64,000 nt of DNA from Paractinoplanes polyasparticus (GCF_019710575.1 NZ_JAHWFK010000066.1:1-64000); one strand, 5' to 3'. Positions 1 to 9,484 are shown, counted from the first letter of the stretch. Notes: a model not told the origin generated them from the letters alone. Program-made: numbers and translations.

Positions 1-65
1 CGATCGGCACGGCAACCGGGTTAGGCATGCCCTAACCCTTACCCTACTGCCACCGATTTAACGAC

Positions 66-1064
66 TCATGACACTAGGGTCTGTTTCGCAGCGGGGGTGG
101 GCTCGGGCGTACGAGCCGGGACAGCCGCGCGCATCCGCAGCAGGCCGGTCAGCGCCAGACCGGCGCCGAGGCCGAGCGCCAGCACGACCGCGAGCCGCAC
201 CGCCCAACCGGGGCCCGTCGTCGGCACCACAGCGGCGAAGAACACGCGGGTCTCGTTGAAGCCGGCGAACAGGGCGACCACGGCCCCGGTGAGGGCCAGG
301 TAGAACGGCGGGTGGCGGTAGACCGCCGCCAGCGCCATCAGGCCGGCCAGGAACAGCACGGGCGAGGGCGTCGCGCCGTCCAGCAGGCTCATCACTCCGT
401 ACGCCAGGGGAGCAAGGCCCGCGACCAGGGCGACCGCCCGCACGGACCGCGGCCACCGATGGGCCAGGGCCGCCGCCGCGAGGCCGGCCAAGGCCGCGCC
501 GGCCCACCACAGCCAGGCCACCGGCGGCGGTTCCCAGTCGAGTGTGCCGCGGACCTCGTACGCCGTGGTCTGCACCCGCAACGGCACGCTCCAGTCCCGC
601 AGGCGGTGGCTGCGCGACGGGTCGGCGACCGCCTGGGGCGGCACGGAAGGGTTCAGCCACTGGGTCCGCTGATCGTGCCAGCGCACCGTCGTCGAGTCGG
701 AGAGCTTGCGCCACGAGGGCGGCGCGGTCACGTCGGCGGTCGCGGGCACCGGCGTGTCGCCGTTCGCGGTCTCGTTGATGTAGGCGGCCGGCGAGTTGAC
801 GTTCTGCCACGTGCCGTCGGGCCGGACGTCGAGGTAGGGCTCGCCGGCGTAGCCGAGCACCTCGACCGAGTGGCCCGTCTCGTTCGACAGTTCGAGCCGC
901 GCCCCCGCCTCGACCGCGCGCACGGAGACGCCGGGCGCGGAAACCGCGGTCACCGACGTCCGGTACGCCGTGGCGCCCGGGATGTCGCCGGCGTGGGCGA
1001 ACGCGGGGGTGGCCGGCGCGAGCACCGCGCCGGCCACCGCCACGATCAGGGCGAACCGTCTCAC
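66..1064 (-). CDS. Secreted-domain/multi-helix membrane protein, function unknown
   Basis: A 332-residue protein. A signal peptide ends near AFA|HAGD, so the mature protein would begin with His, as in CopC-type copper-binding proteins. An ectodomain of about 150 residues follows, then about five hydrophobic helices in the C-terminal half. The GTG start at 1062-1064 overlaps the TGA of the upstream DsbA-like gene by four bases, so translation is probably coupled. An ATG-initiated extension of the frame exists further upstream but would lie inside the DsbA-like gene. With the DsbA-like and MauE-like genes and the nearby CopC-CopD gene it suggests an envelope thiol or copper module; that role is inference. 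I do not recognise a named family. Confidence 0.75.
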   Translation of the reverse strand: MRRFALIVAVAGAVLAPATPAFAHAGDIPGATAYRTSVTAVSAPGVSVRAVEAGARLELSNETGHSVEVLGYAGEPYLDVRPDGTWQNVNSPAAYINETANGDTPVPATADVTAPPSWRKLSDSTTVRWHDQRTQWLNPSVPPQAVADPSRSHRLRDWSVPLRVQTTAYEVRGTLDWEPPPVAWLWWAGAALAGLAAAALAHRWPRSVRAVALVAGLAPLAYGVMSLLDGATPSPVLFLAGLMALAAVYRHPPFYLALTGAVVALFAGFNETRVFFAAVVPTTGPGWAVRLAVVLALGLGAGLALTGLLRMRAAVPARTPEPTPAAKQTLVS

Positions 1065-1801
1065 CCGGCGGCCGCCGTGACGGCCTGGGTGAAGATCTCG
1101 GTGGTCGGCAACGTCTCGTTGGGGCCGGTCACCTGCTTGCCGTTGACGACGATGGTCGGCGTGCCGTTGAAGCCGCGCGACGAGAACGTCTCGGTGGCCT
1201 TGGTGACCCACGAGTCGTACGTCTTGTCGTTGACGGCCGTGGCGAACGAGTCACCGAGCCCGACCGACTTGCCCAATTCGATCAGCTTGGCGTCGTCGAG
1301 CCCGTCGCTGCCCTCGGCGGGCTGGTTCTCGAAGAGCACGTTGTGGTATTCGAGGAACTTGCCGTCCACCGCCGCGGCGGCCGCGGCCCCGGCCGACCGG
1401 GTCGAGTACTTCGTGCCGTTCGACGTCCGGTCCAGGATGGACACCGGGTGGTAGCGGACGGTGACCTTCTTGTCGGTGACCATCTGGGCGATGGCCGGAC
1501 CGGTCTGCTTCTCGAACTCGTGGCAGATCGGACACATGAAGTCCTCGTAGATGTCGACGGTCACCGGCCCCGACCCGACCGCGAACGCGGTGCCCTCGTC
1601 GACCGCCACACTGGGCGTGCTGCCCCCGGAATCGTCCTGATTGGCGAGGACGCCCCAGCCGATCAGGCCCGCGATGAGCAGCACGGCGACGACGCCGACG
1701 GACGTCCAGATCGTCACCCGGCGGCGGCGTTCGGCCGCCTTCTGCTGTTCCACGATCCGCTTGGCCGCCGAACGGTCGCGCCCCCGATTACCCTTGCTCA
1801 T
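1061..1801 (-). CDS. Membrane-anchored DsbA-like thioredoxin-fold protein
   Basis: A 246-residue protein with a basic N-terminus, one membrane helix at about residues 31-53, and an extracytoplasmic thioredoxin-like domain. The motif CPIC at residues 90-93 follows VDIYEDFM, which is characteristic of the DsbA/BdbD-type disulfide oxidoreductase family (Thioredoxin_4). Near the C-terminus NGTPTIVVNG supplies the cis-Pro loop. It should make or isomerise disulfides in exported proteins. It lies between a MauE-type membrane protein (its likely electron partner, overlapping by four bases) and a membrane protein of unknown function, in one apparent operon. Confidence 0.9.
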   Translation of the reverse strand: MSKGNRGRDRSAAKRIVEQQKAAERRRRVTIWTSVGVVAVLLIAGLIGWGVLANQDDSGGSTPSVAVDEGTAFAVGSGPVTVDIYEDFMCPICHEFEKQTGPAIAQMVTDKKVTVRYHPVSILDRTSNGTKYSTRSAGAAAAAAVDGKFLEYHNVLFENQPAEGSDGLDDAKLIELGKSVGLGDSFATAVNDKTYDSWVTKATETFSSRGFNGTPTIVVNGKQVTGPNETLPTTEIFTQAVTAAAG

Positions 1802-2298
1802 CTCTCTCCCAACAGAACACCGTCGAGCGAGAACCTGGACCGCGGCTTCCAGATCAGGATGCCGGCCAGGGCCAGGAAGCCCACGTCACGCAGGATGTCC
1901 AGGCCGTACTGGGCGGTGCGCCCGCCGGTCAGTTCCCCGCCTTTGCTGAAGCAGCCACAGTCGATCTGCAGCCCGCGCGCCCAGGCCGAGATGATGCCGG
2001 CGATGAAGATCACCATCAGCACCGCGGCGATGATCGCGCTCAGCCGGGTCGCTATGCCGATCAGCAGCAGCAGGCCCAGTGCGATCTCCAGGAACGGCTG
2101 TACGGCCCCGATCACCTTGGCGGTGTCGTAGGACATCAGGTCGTACGCGTTCACCGCGCGCGCCGAGGCGGCCAGGTCGGTCACCTTGAGCCCGCCGGCG
2201 ATCAGGAAGACCGCCGCCAGGCCGAGACGCGCGAGGGTGGAGATCCACGGCCAGGCCGCTGCGAGCCGGTTCGGCTGCTGCCTCAAGTCCATGGTCAC
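1798..2298 (-). CDS. MauE/DoxX-family membrane protein
   Basis: A small four-helix membrane protein of 164-166 residues; starts are GTG at 2298 or ATG at 2292. A CGCF motif (about residues 114-117) sits in a loop after the third helix. MauE-type proteins carry such vicinal cysteines and work with thioredoxin-like partners in periplasmic disulfide chemistry. The gene leads a three-gene minus-strand operon and overlaps the DsbA-like gene by four bases, consistent with a redox relay between them. The family match is by hydropathy and the Cys-Gly-Cys motif; the reaction partner is inferred from context. Confidence 0.85.
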   Translation of the reverse strand: MTMDLRQQPNRLAAAWPWISTLARLGLAAVFLIAGGLKVTDLAASARAVNAYDLMSYDTAKVIGAVQPFLEIALGLLLLIGIATRLSAIIAAVLMVIFIAGIISAWARGLQIDCGCFSKGGELTGGRTAQYGLDILRDVGFLALAGILIWKPRSRFSLDGVLLGER

Positions 2299-2369
2299 GC
2301 CCGTTTAGTCGAAGCAAATGTCCCGCTGGTTCCCTTTATTGTGCTGGGGTTCCGCTGGGAAAAAGCTGA

Positions 2370-2906
2370 TTAGACGGCGCGGGACTGCGAGACAGCCGTC
2401 ACCAGCTCGTCGCGGGCGCGGGCGACACGCGAGCGGATCGTGCCGACCGGCACGTCCTCGATCTCGGCCGCCTCGGCGTACGACAGGCCCAGCACCTGGG
2501 TGAGCACGAACGCGGTACGCCGCTCGTCGCCCAGGCGGCCGAGCAGGTCGGCCGTGGAGAGCCGGTGCGCGGGGTCGGGCGAGGGCGACGCCGTCCAGGC
2601 CTCGGCGGCGAGGCGGGCGTCGAGCCGGCGGCGGCGGATGACCGTGCGCAGATGGTCGGCGCAGGTGCGGCGGGCGATGCCGAGCAGCCAGGTGCGCGCC
2701 GTGGAACGGGCCTCGAAGGCGGGCAGCGCCTTGAACGCGCGCAGGAACGTGTCCTGCGTCAGGTCGTCGGCTGCGCCGGGGTCGACGAGCGCCGCCGTGA
2801 ACCGCCAGACCTCAGCCTGGGTGGCACGCACGAACGCCGCCAGGGCGGCTTCGTCACCCTCGCGGGCGGCGAGGGCGAGCGCGGTGATTTCGTCCAGGCC
2901 GTCCAT
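2370..2906 (-). CDS. ECF RNA polymerase sigma factor (SigC-like)
   Basis: A 178-residue ECF sigma factor. Region 2 spans about residues 20-90 (DLTQDTFLRAFKALPAF, TWLLGIARR) and region 4 about 120-172 (LSYAEAAEIEDVPVGTIRSR). The ATG at 2904-2906 was chosen because region 2 begins right after it and upstream codons have no family resemblance. No anti-sigma gene overlaps it. It diverges from the CopC-CopD gene with only about 70 bp between starts and precedes the MauE/DsbA operon on its own strand. ECF factors of this type respond to envelope or metal stress; copper or thiol stress is inferred from the neighbours only. Confidence 0.9.
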   Translation of the reverse strand: MDGLDEITALALAAREGDEAALAAFVRATQAEVWRFTAALVDPGAADDLTQDTFLRAFKALPAFEARSTARTWLLGIARRTCADHLRTVIRRRRLDARLAAEAWTASPSPDPAHRLSTADLLGRLGDERRTAFVLTQVLGLSYAEAAEIEDVPVGTIRSRVARARDELVTAVSQSRAV

Positions 2907-2976
2907 GGCCCGACATCGTACGCCCTCGGGCGCTCGGGCCACCCGTGGTGGGCACTGAGCGATCCGATCGGGCAGC

Positions 2977-4647
2977 ATGTCGGGCATGACTGTTGATCGG
3001 CGTCGGTTTTGTCGCGGTTTGGCGGCTCTGGCAGGCTTGTTGATCGGATTCTTCGCCGTTCTCGCCGGCCCCGCCACGCCCGCGAGCGCCCATGCCGCGC
3101 TGGCCAACAGCGACCCGGCCAACGGGACGATCGTGCCCGACGCCCCCAACAAGATCACGCTGAACTTCACCGAGTCGGTCCAGCTGCTCAACGGCAAGAT
3201 CCAGGTGCTCGCGCCGGACGGCTCCCGTGCCGACCAGGGCGAGCCGGTCGCCGACGGCGGCACCGTCACGATCCCGCTGCGCTCGGGTGGCGGCCGGGGC
3301 ACCTACCTGGTCAGCTACCGGGTGATCTCGGCCGACAGCCACCCGGTCGGCGGCAGCATCACCTTCTCGGTGGGCGCCGCGTCGGCCACGCCCGCGGCGA
3401 CGATCGACGACGAAACGGTCGATCCGGTCGTGCGCGCGCTCATCCCGGTCGGCAAATATCTCGGGTACGCCGGCCTGGTGCTCCTGGTCGGGCCGGTGCT
3501 CGTGCTCGCGCTGCTCTGGCCGCACCGGCTCAGCCGCCGCGGGCCCGGCCGCCTCGTGTGGATCGGGCTCGGGCTCGTCGCGTTCAGCACCTTGGTGGCG
3601 ATCTGGCTCCAGGCGCCCTACTCGACCGGGTCGGGGCTCTTCGACGTACGGGTGGGCGACCTCCGCGACGTGCTGGGCAGCACGTTCGGCGCGATCATGC
3701 TGGTGCGCCTGGGGGTGATCTGCGCGGCCGCCCTGCTGCTGCGGCCACTGCTGCGCGGCACCGGCGACGACTCCAAGACCGACCTGGCCCTGCTCGGCGT
3801 GCTGGGCGTGGCCGCCCTGGCCACCTGGCCGCTGACCGGACACCCGACCGCCTCCCCGGTGGCCGGCGTGTCGGTGGTGGTCGACGCGATCCATCTGGCC
3901 GCCATGGCGGTGTGGCTGGGCGGGCTGGTCATGCTCGTCGGCTTCCTGCTGCGCCAGGCCGACGAACGTGAACTCGGGGCGATCCTGCCGATCTGGTCGC
4001 GCTGGGCCGCCACGGCGGTGGCGGCGCTGATCGTGGCCGGCGTCGTGCAGGCGCTGATCGAGGTCTCGTCGCTGGACGGGCTCTTCTTCACCACGTACGG
4101 CCGCCTGATCCTCGCCAAGGTCGGCTTGGCGGCCATCGTGCTGGTCATGGCCTATTTCTCGCGGCGGTTGGTGCGCTCGAAGGCGGCCGAGGCCGAGCCG
4201 AAGGGCCTGCGGCGGGTGGTGTGGGCCGAGCTGGCGGTCACGGCCGTCGTGCTCGGCATCACCTCGGCCCTGGTGCAGATCCCGCCGGCGCGTTCGGCCG
4301 AGGCGTCCCAGACCGCCGGCGTCTCGACCACGGTGACCAAGACGCTGACCGACAACAAGATGGCCCTGCAGATCGACGTCTTCCCGGCCGCGGTCGGCAA
4401 CAACAGCATCCACCTGTACGCCTACACGCTCGACAACAAGCCGCTGACGGTGGTCGAGTGGACCGCCACGGCCGCGCTGGCGGCCAAGGGCATCGAGCCG
4501 ATCGAGGTCCCGTTGCTGCGGATCACCGACTTCCACGCGGTCGGCGACATCGCCCTGCCCGCTGCGGGCGAGTGGACGTTCAAGGTCACCGCGCGCACGA
4601 GCGACATCGATCAGTCGACGCTCTCCACGACCGTCACGATCAACTGA
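2977..4647 (+). CDS. CopC-CopD fusion copper protein
   Basis: A 556-residue protein (ATG 2977; the ATG at 2986 is also possible). A signal peptide ends in SAHAALANSDPANG, the typical CopC N-terminus whose first His binds copper; SYRVISADSHPVGG is a second classic CopC signature. The CopC domain covers about residues 38-135. It is followed by a CopD-like domain of eight or so membrane helices (about 150-440, with GHPTA, IHLAAMAVWLGGL and IWSRWAATAV), then a C-terminal extracytoplasmic beta domain of about 120 residues. Such fusions handle copper import or resistance in actinobacteria. It faces an ECF sigma gene. Confidence 0.92.
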   Translation: MSGMTVDRRRFCRGLAALAGLLIGFFAVLAGPATPASAHAALANSDPANGTIVPDAPNKITLNFTESVQLLNGKIQVLAPDGSRADQGEPVADGGTVTIPLRSGGGRGTYLVSYRVISADSHPVGGSITFSVGAASATPAATIDDETVDPVVRALIPVGKYLGYAGLVLLVGPVLVLALLWPHRLSRRGPGRLVWIGLGLVAFSTLVAIWLQAPYSTGSGLFDVRVGDLRDVLGSTFGAIMLVRLGVICAAALLLRPLLRGTGDDSKTDLALLGVLGVAALATWPLTGHPTASPVAGVSVVVDAIHLAAMAVWLGGLVMLVGFLLRQADERELGAILPIWSRWAATAVAALIVAGVVQALIEVSSLDGLFFTTYGRLILAKVGLAAIVLVMAYFSRRLVRSKAAEAEPKGLRRVVWAELAVTAVVLGITSALVQIPPARSAEASQTAGVSTTVTKTLTDNKMALQIDVFPAAVGNNSIHLYAYTLDNKPLTVVEWTATAALAAKGIEPIEVPLLRITDFHAVGDIALPAAGEWTFKVTARTSDIDQSTLSTTVTIN

Positions 4648-4678
4648 GTCTCACTTCTATCAGCGAGTTAGCCACTAT

Positions 4679-4709
4679 TTGACCACTTTGGGGTTATTTG
4701 GACTTGTAT
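4679..4709 (+). promoter_or_regulatory. Possible promoter for the giant tail protein
   Basis: In the AT-richer 100-bp gap before the 4749 gene, TTGACC (4679-4684) could be a -35 box and TTGTAT (4704-4709) a poor -10. The 19-base spacing is long, so this is only suggestive. Confidence 0.25.
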
Positions 4710-4748
4710 GGTCGGGCCGTTACCGCCTGAGCTTTGAGGGGAGAAGCG

Positions 4749-7700
4749 ATGCGGGTGTTCCGGACCATCCTCGGCATGCTGGCGCTGACCATCGGTCTGC
4801 CGTCGCTGCTGGCCGGCGCGGGCCTGTGGGCCGCCATGCAGCACCGCGACGAGGGCGGCGCGTTCAGCGGCCGGTTGCAGCAGCTGTCCACGCCCGGCTA
4901 CGCGCTCGTGATCGAGGACGTGGACGGCCTGCTGCGCTCCGACGCGCCGTTCACCCGCCTCGGCGACACCCAGCTGCGACTGCTCGGCCAGACGCAGAAG
5001 GGCCCGGCGTTCTTCGGCCTCGCGCCCACCAACGCCGTGCGGGACTACCTGTCCGGCGTGCAACACAGCCGGGTTCGTACGGTCGACATCGGCACCGGCG
5101 CCCTGCCGGTCGCCACGACGATCGTCCCCGGCACGACGGCGCCCCGCCTCCAGCCCGGCCAGGCGCCGTTCTGGACCCGCGCGAACAGCGCCGGCCAGAT
5201 CTCGTGGACCCCGTCCGAGGTGCGGGGCGGCCCGTACAGCCTCGTCGTGATGAGCGCCGACGCCACCCCCGGCGTGCAGTTGCGGGCCACCGCCGAACTG
5301 CGCCCCGGCTGGCTCAACTCCAGTGCCTGGGGCCTGCTGACGCTGGGCACGCTGCTCGTGATGGTCGGCATGGTCGTGCTGGCCTGGCCCGCGCGCCGCC
5401 GCGAGATCGTCTACGTGGTCGAGCCGAGCCAGGTGCCCGACCTGATGCGCGCCATCGGAGCCCCGATGCCGGCGCTGCCCACCACCAGCCGTCCCGTCGG
5501 AGCCCACCGGCCGCGCTCGCTGGCCGACGCCCACCCCGGCCCGGCCCCGGCCGTCATGGCCTGGCCGCCGGCGCCCGCGCTGACCGCCGCAGCGATCTCG
5601 TCGCCGGCCGCCGCCCCCGGAGTCCCGCCCGACCCGGCCGAATACGCCGCCGCCACCGCGATCCCGGCCCGCCAGCCGGCCCCCGGCGAGCCGCTCCAGT
5701 ACCTGGGTGCGGGCACGGCGTCGCTGCCGCTGAGCGAGCCGTCGACCGACCAGTCCGTCGCCCGCCGCACCGCCGCGAAGCGTTCCACGCCGGTCCCCGG
5801 CGACATCCCGATGTTCCAGCCCTCCGCCGTCGAGGCGTGGGTGGCGGAAACAGCGCCGGTCCGGGCCCGCGAGACCGAGGCCCAGGCTGCCGCCCGCCTG
5901 GCCGAGGCAGCTCGCCGCCGAGCCGCCGCCGGAGCGGACCGGCCCGGTGCGGCTTCTCCCGCTTCCCCGCGTACGCCCATGGCTGCGGACGCCGCCGCTC
6001 CGGTGGCCGATCCGGCTTCCCGCGCGGGGGCTGCGGTCTCGGCTGCCTCGGCCGCAGCCGCCGCGTCGGCCGCCTCGGTCGCCGCTGCCACCGCCGCCGC
6101 CGAGGTGGGCGCTCGTGCCGCTTCCGCGGCCTCGGATGACTCCGCTGCCCAGGCCTCCACCGAGACGGCCACCCCGGCCCCGGCCGCACCCACGACTCCT
6201 GGTGCCACCACGACTCCGGCTTCCGCCACTGCGGCTCCTGCTTCTACTGCTGCCGCTCCGGGCTCCGCTTCGGCCGCTCCGCAATCCGCTGCCGCTGCGC
6301 CGGCTGCTGTTGCGCCGGCTGCCGCGGGTTCCGCCGCGGGCTCTGCTGCCGCTGCGCCGGCGTCCGCGAGTTCCGCCGCGGGCTCTGCTGCCGCTGCGCC
6401 GGCGTCCGCGAGTTCCGGTTCGGGCTCGGCTGTCGCAGCTTCTCAGCCCGGCGGCGCGGCGCCTGCCCCGTCCGACGAAGACCCGGCCGAGGTGGGCCAC
6501 CCGATCGACGCCGTGGCCGCCGCTTACGCGGCCGGCGCCGCCGACGCCCGCGCAATCCGCGAGGATGCCATGGACGAAGGCCGTGACCCGCGGATGGCCA
6601 ACCAGAAGGTCTCGGTAGTCACCGGCCCCGGCGCCACCGACTGGTCGGCGATGGGCATGCCCCGCACCGACCCACCGCGAGCCGGGCGCCAGTCCCCGCC
6701 CGCAGGTAGTCCGTCCTCCGGCCGCCGCCCCTCGCCCGGAGGCCGCCCCGGCCGCCCGTCGCCCACCGGCCGAGGCCCGTCTTCGGACCGCGAATCCGCA
6801 GCACCGTCCCCCCACGCACCCAGCCCGAACCCGGGCGCGGCGCCGACCCCGCCGGCCAATGCCGGCCACCCGGCTCCCGGCCGCGACGAAGTGCCGGCCG
6901 GTCACACCCGCCGACCCGGCGGCCCTGGCCGTCCGTCCGCATTCCCCGGTCGCCCAGCGACCGGCGCCGGTCGTCCGGCCGCCGGCCCGGCGGTCGCTCC
7001 CAGCGGCACGCCTGCTGGCGCCGGCAGCGCGGGTGTTTCCGGCCGTGCGACTCCTGATGCCGGTCACAGGGGTGTTGCCGACGTTGCTGACGGTGCGGGT
7101 GACGCGACCGGCATTTCTGGCAGCGTCGCTGATCGTGCGGGTGGCGCGGCAGGCGCTTCCGGCGGTGCAGGCGGCACAAATGCCTCCGGCCGCCCAGAAA
7201 CTGACGCTGCTCACCCTGCGGCCGACGCGGGTCGCCGGGTAGCGCCCGAGCCCACCCCGACGTCGGCCGCCGCCGACCAGCAGACCTCCTCGGCCGGCGC
7301 GAGCCTTTCCGCTCCCGCAGCCGACGCGGGCCGTTCAGCCCCGGCAACGGACGCGAGTCTTTCGACCCCTGCCGCGGACGTAACGCCGTCGGCTGCCCCA
7401 ACCACCAACCGTCCGAGCTGGGCGGCCGGTCTGACCCGCCCGTCTCCGGCAGCCGGACGGTCGGCGTCCGTAGCCAACGGCAGCGCTCAGCTCGCGGGCT
7501 TCGATGCGGGGCGGAGCAACAGCGGCGAAACGAGCCACCCAGCCCCCGCGACGTCCGGACCGGCCACCTCGGCAATGGCTGAGCCCGCAACGTCGGCGAA
7601 CGCCGGCCCGGCGACCCACGCCTCGGACGCGAACCGGCCGGCCGGCAACGCCTCCCGCGCTGACGCCGACCGATCAGCCGGTTCCGGCGCCCCAGCCGAC

Positions 7701-9467
7701 GCCGGCTTCCGGGCCGACGCCGATCGCAGCGCCGGCACCGAATTCCAGGCCGACGCGGGAGTCGCAGCTGACGCCCTGCGCCCCGCGACAGCGGGCCGGG
7801 CCGGCGCGCGGACGGGCGAGTCGCGCCGGGCGGCCGCCAAGAGCGGCACCGAGCCGGCCATCCCAACCGCCAGTGGGGTCCGCCCGGCAGCCGACTTCGG
7901 CACCGAGCAGGTTGCCCAGAGCAACCGCCCGCTGCAGACTTCCGAGCCGCGCCCTCGGAACCGGACGGTCGACGCGCCGTCCGCCGATGTCGACGAAGCG
8001 ATTCCGGCAGTCGACGCCGGCAACCCGGTTGTCACGGCGCCCACATCGGCTGAGGGCGCCGGTCCGGCCACTGCGGCGGCCGACGCCGGTTCGCCGGCGG
8101 CCGATTCGGTCGGTCCTGAGCGGGCGGCGGAAGGCGGCGAGGAGTCCGGCTCCGGAACTGCGCACGCCACGACCGCCCCGGCGCCGCCCCGGCCCACCGT
8201 TCCTCGGCCGCCCGCTCCGACGCGTCCGATCGTTCCGTCGCCGGCGCGGCCCGGAACCTCGGCGCAGCCGGCCAACGGCGCTGCCGTGAACGGCGGCGGG
8301 CCGGTTCGGCCGGGCAGCCCGGTGCCGGCCGGGGCGTCCGCTTCTCAGCAGCCGGGGCCCCGGGGTGCGGCTGCCACCAATGGCGTGTCGCAGGCGACGG
8401 CTCCGGGCCGCCGCGCGGAGGCTTCGGCGGTCACGCACGCCCGCGACCGCGTGCCCGCAGATGAGTCGCATGTTCCCGCCACGGCGTCGGGAGCGGACGG
8501 GGTGGGTTCGGCCGGGGACGGTGCGGCCGACGGCCGTACGCCGGGACCGGGCAGCCCGTCCTCGGGCGGGTCGGACGTCGGTGACTCGCAGGGCGGGACC
8601 GAAGAGCACGAGGCGCCGGGAGCCGAGCGTGACCCGGTCGAGGGACGGCCGGCGGCCTCTTCCCCGCACCAGCGGTCCAAGCCGACGGCGGCCACCGCCG
8701 ACGGCGAGCCGGCGGGCAAGGAGTCCGGGCGCCGGGGCGCGGGGCGGCCCGAGCCCGAACGGGACCTGATGGCGCAGGCGCAGAGCCGGATCGAAGGGGG
8801 CGTGACGTCTTCGTTCTCGGGACGGCTGCCCGGCGGTGGCGCGGGACGGCCGGCGCCCGCGGCGTGGCGCAAGGCCGCTCAGACGGTGGCGGCTCGAGCG
8901 GCCGCCGCGGCCGAGGTCGGTTCGGAGCCGGCCGCGGACACGCTCGACGACGAAACGGCCGTACCCGCCAAGACGGCCAAACCGAAGGCCAGGACGACCC
9001 GTACGCGAACCGTGAAACCCAAGCCCGACGCCGAGGCCGAGGCCGAGAAGCCGGCCAAGTCCGCCGCTGCGGCGAAGACGAGGTCGACCACGGCCAAGGC
9101 CCCGGCGGCCAAGGCGACCCCCGCGAAGACCCGGGCGACGGCCAAGACCGCCACCCCGGCCAAGCCCGCCGCCCGCTCCACCGTCAAGCCGGCGACCGCC
9201 GTGACTCGTCCCACCCGCCCGGCACCCGACGTGCCGGTGCGCACGAGCACGGGGGCCATCCCGGCCGGTAGTGGCACCCCGGCCGGCTGGCTGGCCGCGT
9301 ACCAGAAGGAAGCGGCCGAACTGCTCGCCGGCAACACCGAGCGTCGCCGGCGCCGGATCACCGCGGCGGGCCCGATCGACCAACCCCAGGAACAGCACCA
9401 GGACGAGGACCAGGAACGCCCGTCGGGCCGTCGCCGCCCGGCGCCCGGGGCGCAGCCCGAAAGCTGA
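4749..9467 (+). CDS. Giant two-helix membrane protein with Ala/Pro-rich disordered tail
   Basis: A 1572-residue protein starting at ATG 4749, eight or so bases after a GGGGAGA ribosome-binding site. Helix 1 lies at about residues 7-29, an extracytoplasmic domain at 30-190 and helix 2 at 192-213. The remaining ~1350 residues are predicted cytoplasmic, low-complexity and rich in Ala, Pro, Gly, Ser and Arg. Near residues 1420-1500 the tail becomes Lys/Ala/Thr-rich, resembling histone H1-like tails. The very C-terminus has a short non-repetitive helix (GWLAAYQKEAAELLAG) and an Arg cluster. No catalytic domain is visible. It is monocistronic and closed by two hairpins. The ordered N-terminal part looks like a conserved actinobacterial membrane protein; function is unknown. 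Confidence 0.85.
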   Translation: MRVFRTILGMLALTIGLPSLLAGAGLWAAMQHRDEGGAFSGRLQQLSTPGYALVIEDVDGLLRSDAPFTRLGDTQLRLLGQTQKGPAFFGLAPTNAVRDYLSGVQHSRVRTVDIGTGALPVATTIVPGTTAPRLQPGQAPFWTRANSAGQISWTPSEVRGGPYSLVVMSADATPGVQLRATAELRPGWLNSSAWGLLTLGTLLVMVGMVVLAWPARRREIVYVVEPSQVPDLMRAIGAPMPALPTTSRPVGAHRPRSLADAHPGPAPAVMAWPPAPALTAAAISSPAAAPGVPPDPAEYAAATAIPARQPAPGEPLQYLGAGTASLPLSEPSTDQSVARRTAAKRSTPVPGDIPMFQPSAVEAWVAETAPVRARETEAQAAARLAEAARRRAAAGADRPGAASPASPRTPMAADAAAPVADPASRAGAAVSAASAAAAASAASVAAATAAAEVGARAASAASDDSAAQASTETATPAPAAPTTPGATTTPASATAAPASTAAAPGSASAAPQSAAAAPAAVAPAAAGSAAGSAAAAPASASSAAGSAAAAPASASSGSGSAVAASQPGGAAPAPSDEDPAEVGHPIDAVAAAYAAGAADARAIREDAMDEGRDPRMANQKVSVVTGPGATDWSAMGMPRTDPPRAGRQSPPAGSPSSGRRPSPGGRPGRPSPTGRGPSSDRESAAPSPHAPSPNPGAAPTPPANAGHPAPGRDEVPAGHTRRPGGPGRPSAFPGRPATGAGRPAAGPAVAPSGTPAGAGSAGVSGRATPDAGHRGVADVADGAGDATGISGSVADRAGGAAGASGGAGGTNASGRPETDAAHPAADAGRRVAPEPTPTSAAADQQTSSAGASLSAPAADAGRSAPATDASLSTPAADVTPSAAPTTNRPSWAAGLTRPSPAAGRSASVANGSAQLAGFDAGRSNSGETSHPAPATSGPATSAMAEPATSANAGPATHASDANRPAGNASRADADRSAGSGAPADAGFRADADRSAGTEFQADAGVAADALRPATAGRAGARTGESRRAAAKSGTEPAIPTASGVRPAADFGTEQVAQSNRPLQTSEPRPRNRTVDAPSADVDEAIPAVDAGNPVVTAPTSAEGAGPATAAADAGSPAADSVGPERAAEGGEESGSGTAHATTAPAPPRPTVPRPPAPTRPIVPSPARPGTSAQPANGAAVNGGGPVRPGSPVPAGASASQQPGPRGAAATNGVSQATAPGRRAEASAVTHARDRVPADESHVPATASGADGVGSAGDGAADGRTPGPGSPSSGGSDVGDSQGGTEEHEAPGAERDPVEGRPAASSPHQRSKPTAATADGEPAGKESGRRGAGRPEPERDLMAQAQSRIEGGVTSSFSGRLPGGGAGRPAPAAWRKAAQTVAARAAAAAEVGSEPAADTLDDETAVPAKTAKPKARTTRTRTVKPKPDAEAEAEKPAKSAAAAKTRSTTAKAPAAKATPAKTRATAKTATPAKPAARSTVKPATAVTRPTRPAPDVPVRTSTGAIPAGSGTPAGWLAAYQKEAAELLAGNTERRRRRITAAGPIDQPQEQHQDEDQERPSGRRRPAPGAQPES
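6331..6414 (+). repeat. Perfect 42-bp tandem duplication in the giant tail gene
   Basis: Bases 6331-6372 are repeated exactly at 6373-6414, duplicating a 14-residue unit rich in Ala and Ser without changing frame. A partly matching unit precedes it. This suggests recent slippage growth of the tail. Confidence 0.95.
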
Positions 9468-9484
9468 TCCTCGAACACCCGGAC

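Noticed and set aside
4668..7214. A long open frame on the minus strand opposite the giant tail gene
   Set aside because: Its translation is Arg/Gly/Ser low complexity, it has no ribosome-binding site, and it exists because GC-rich Ala/Pro codons read openly in reverse.
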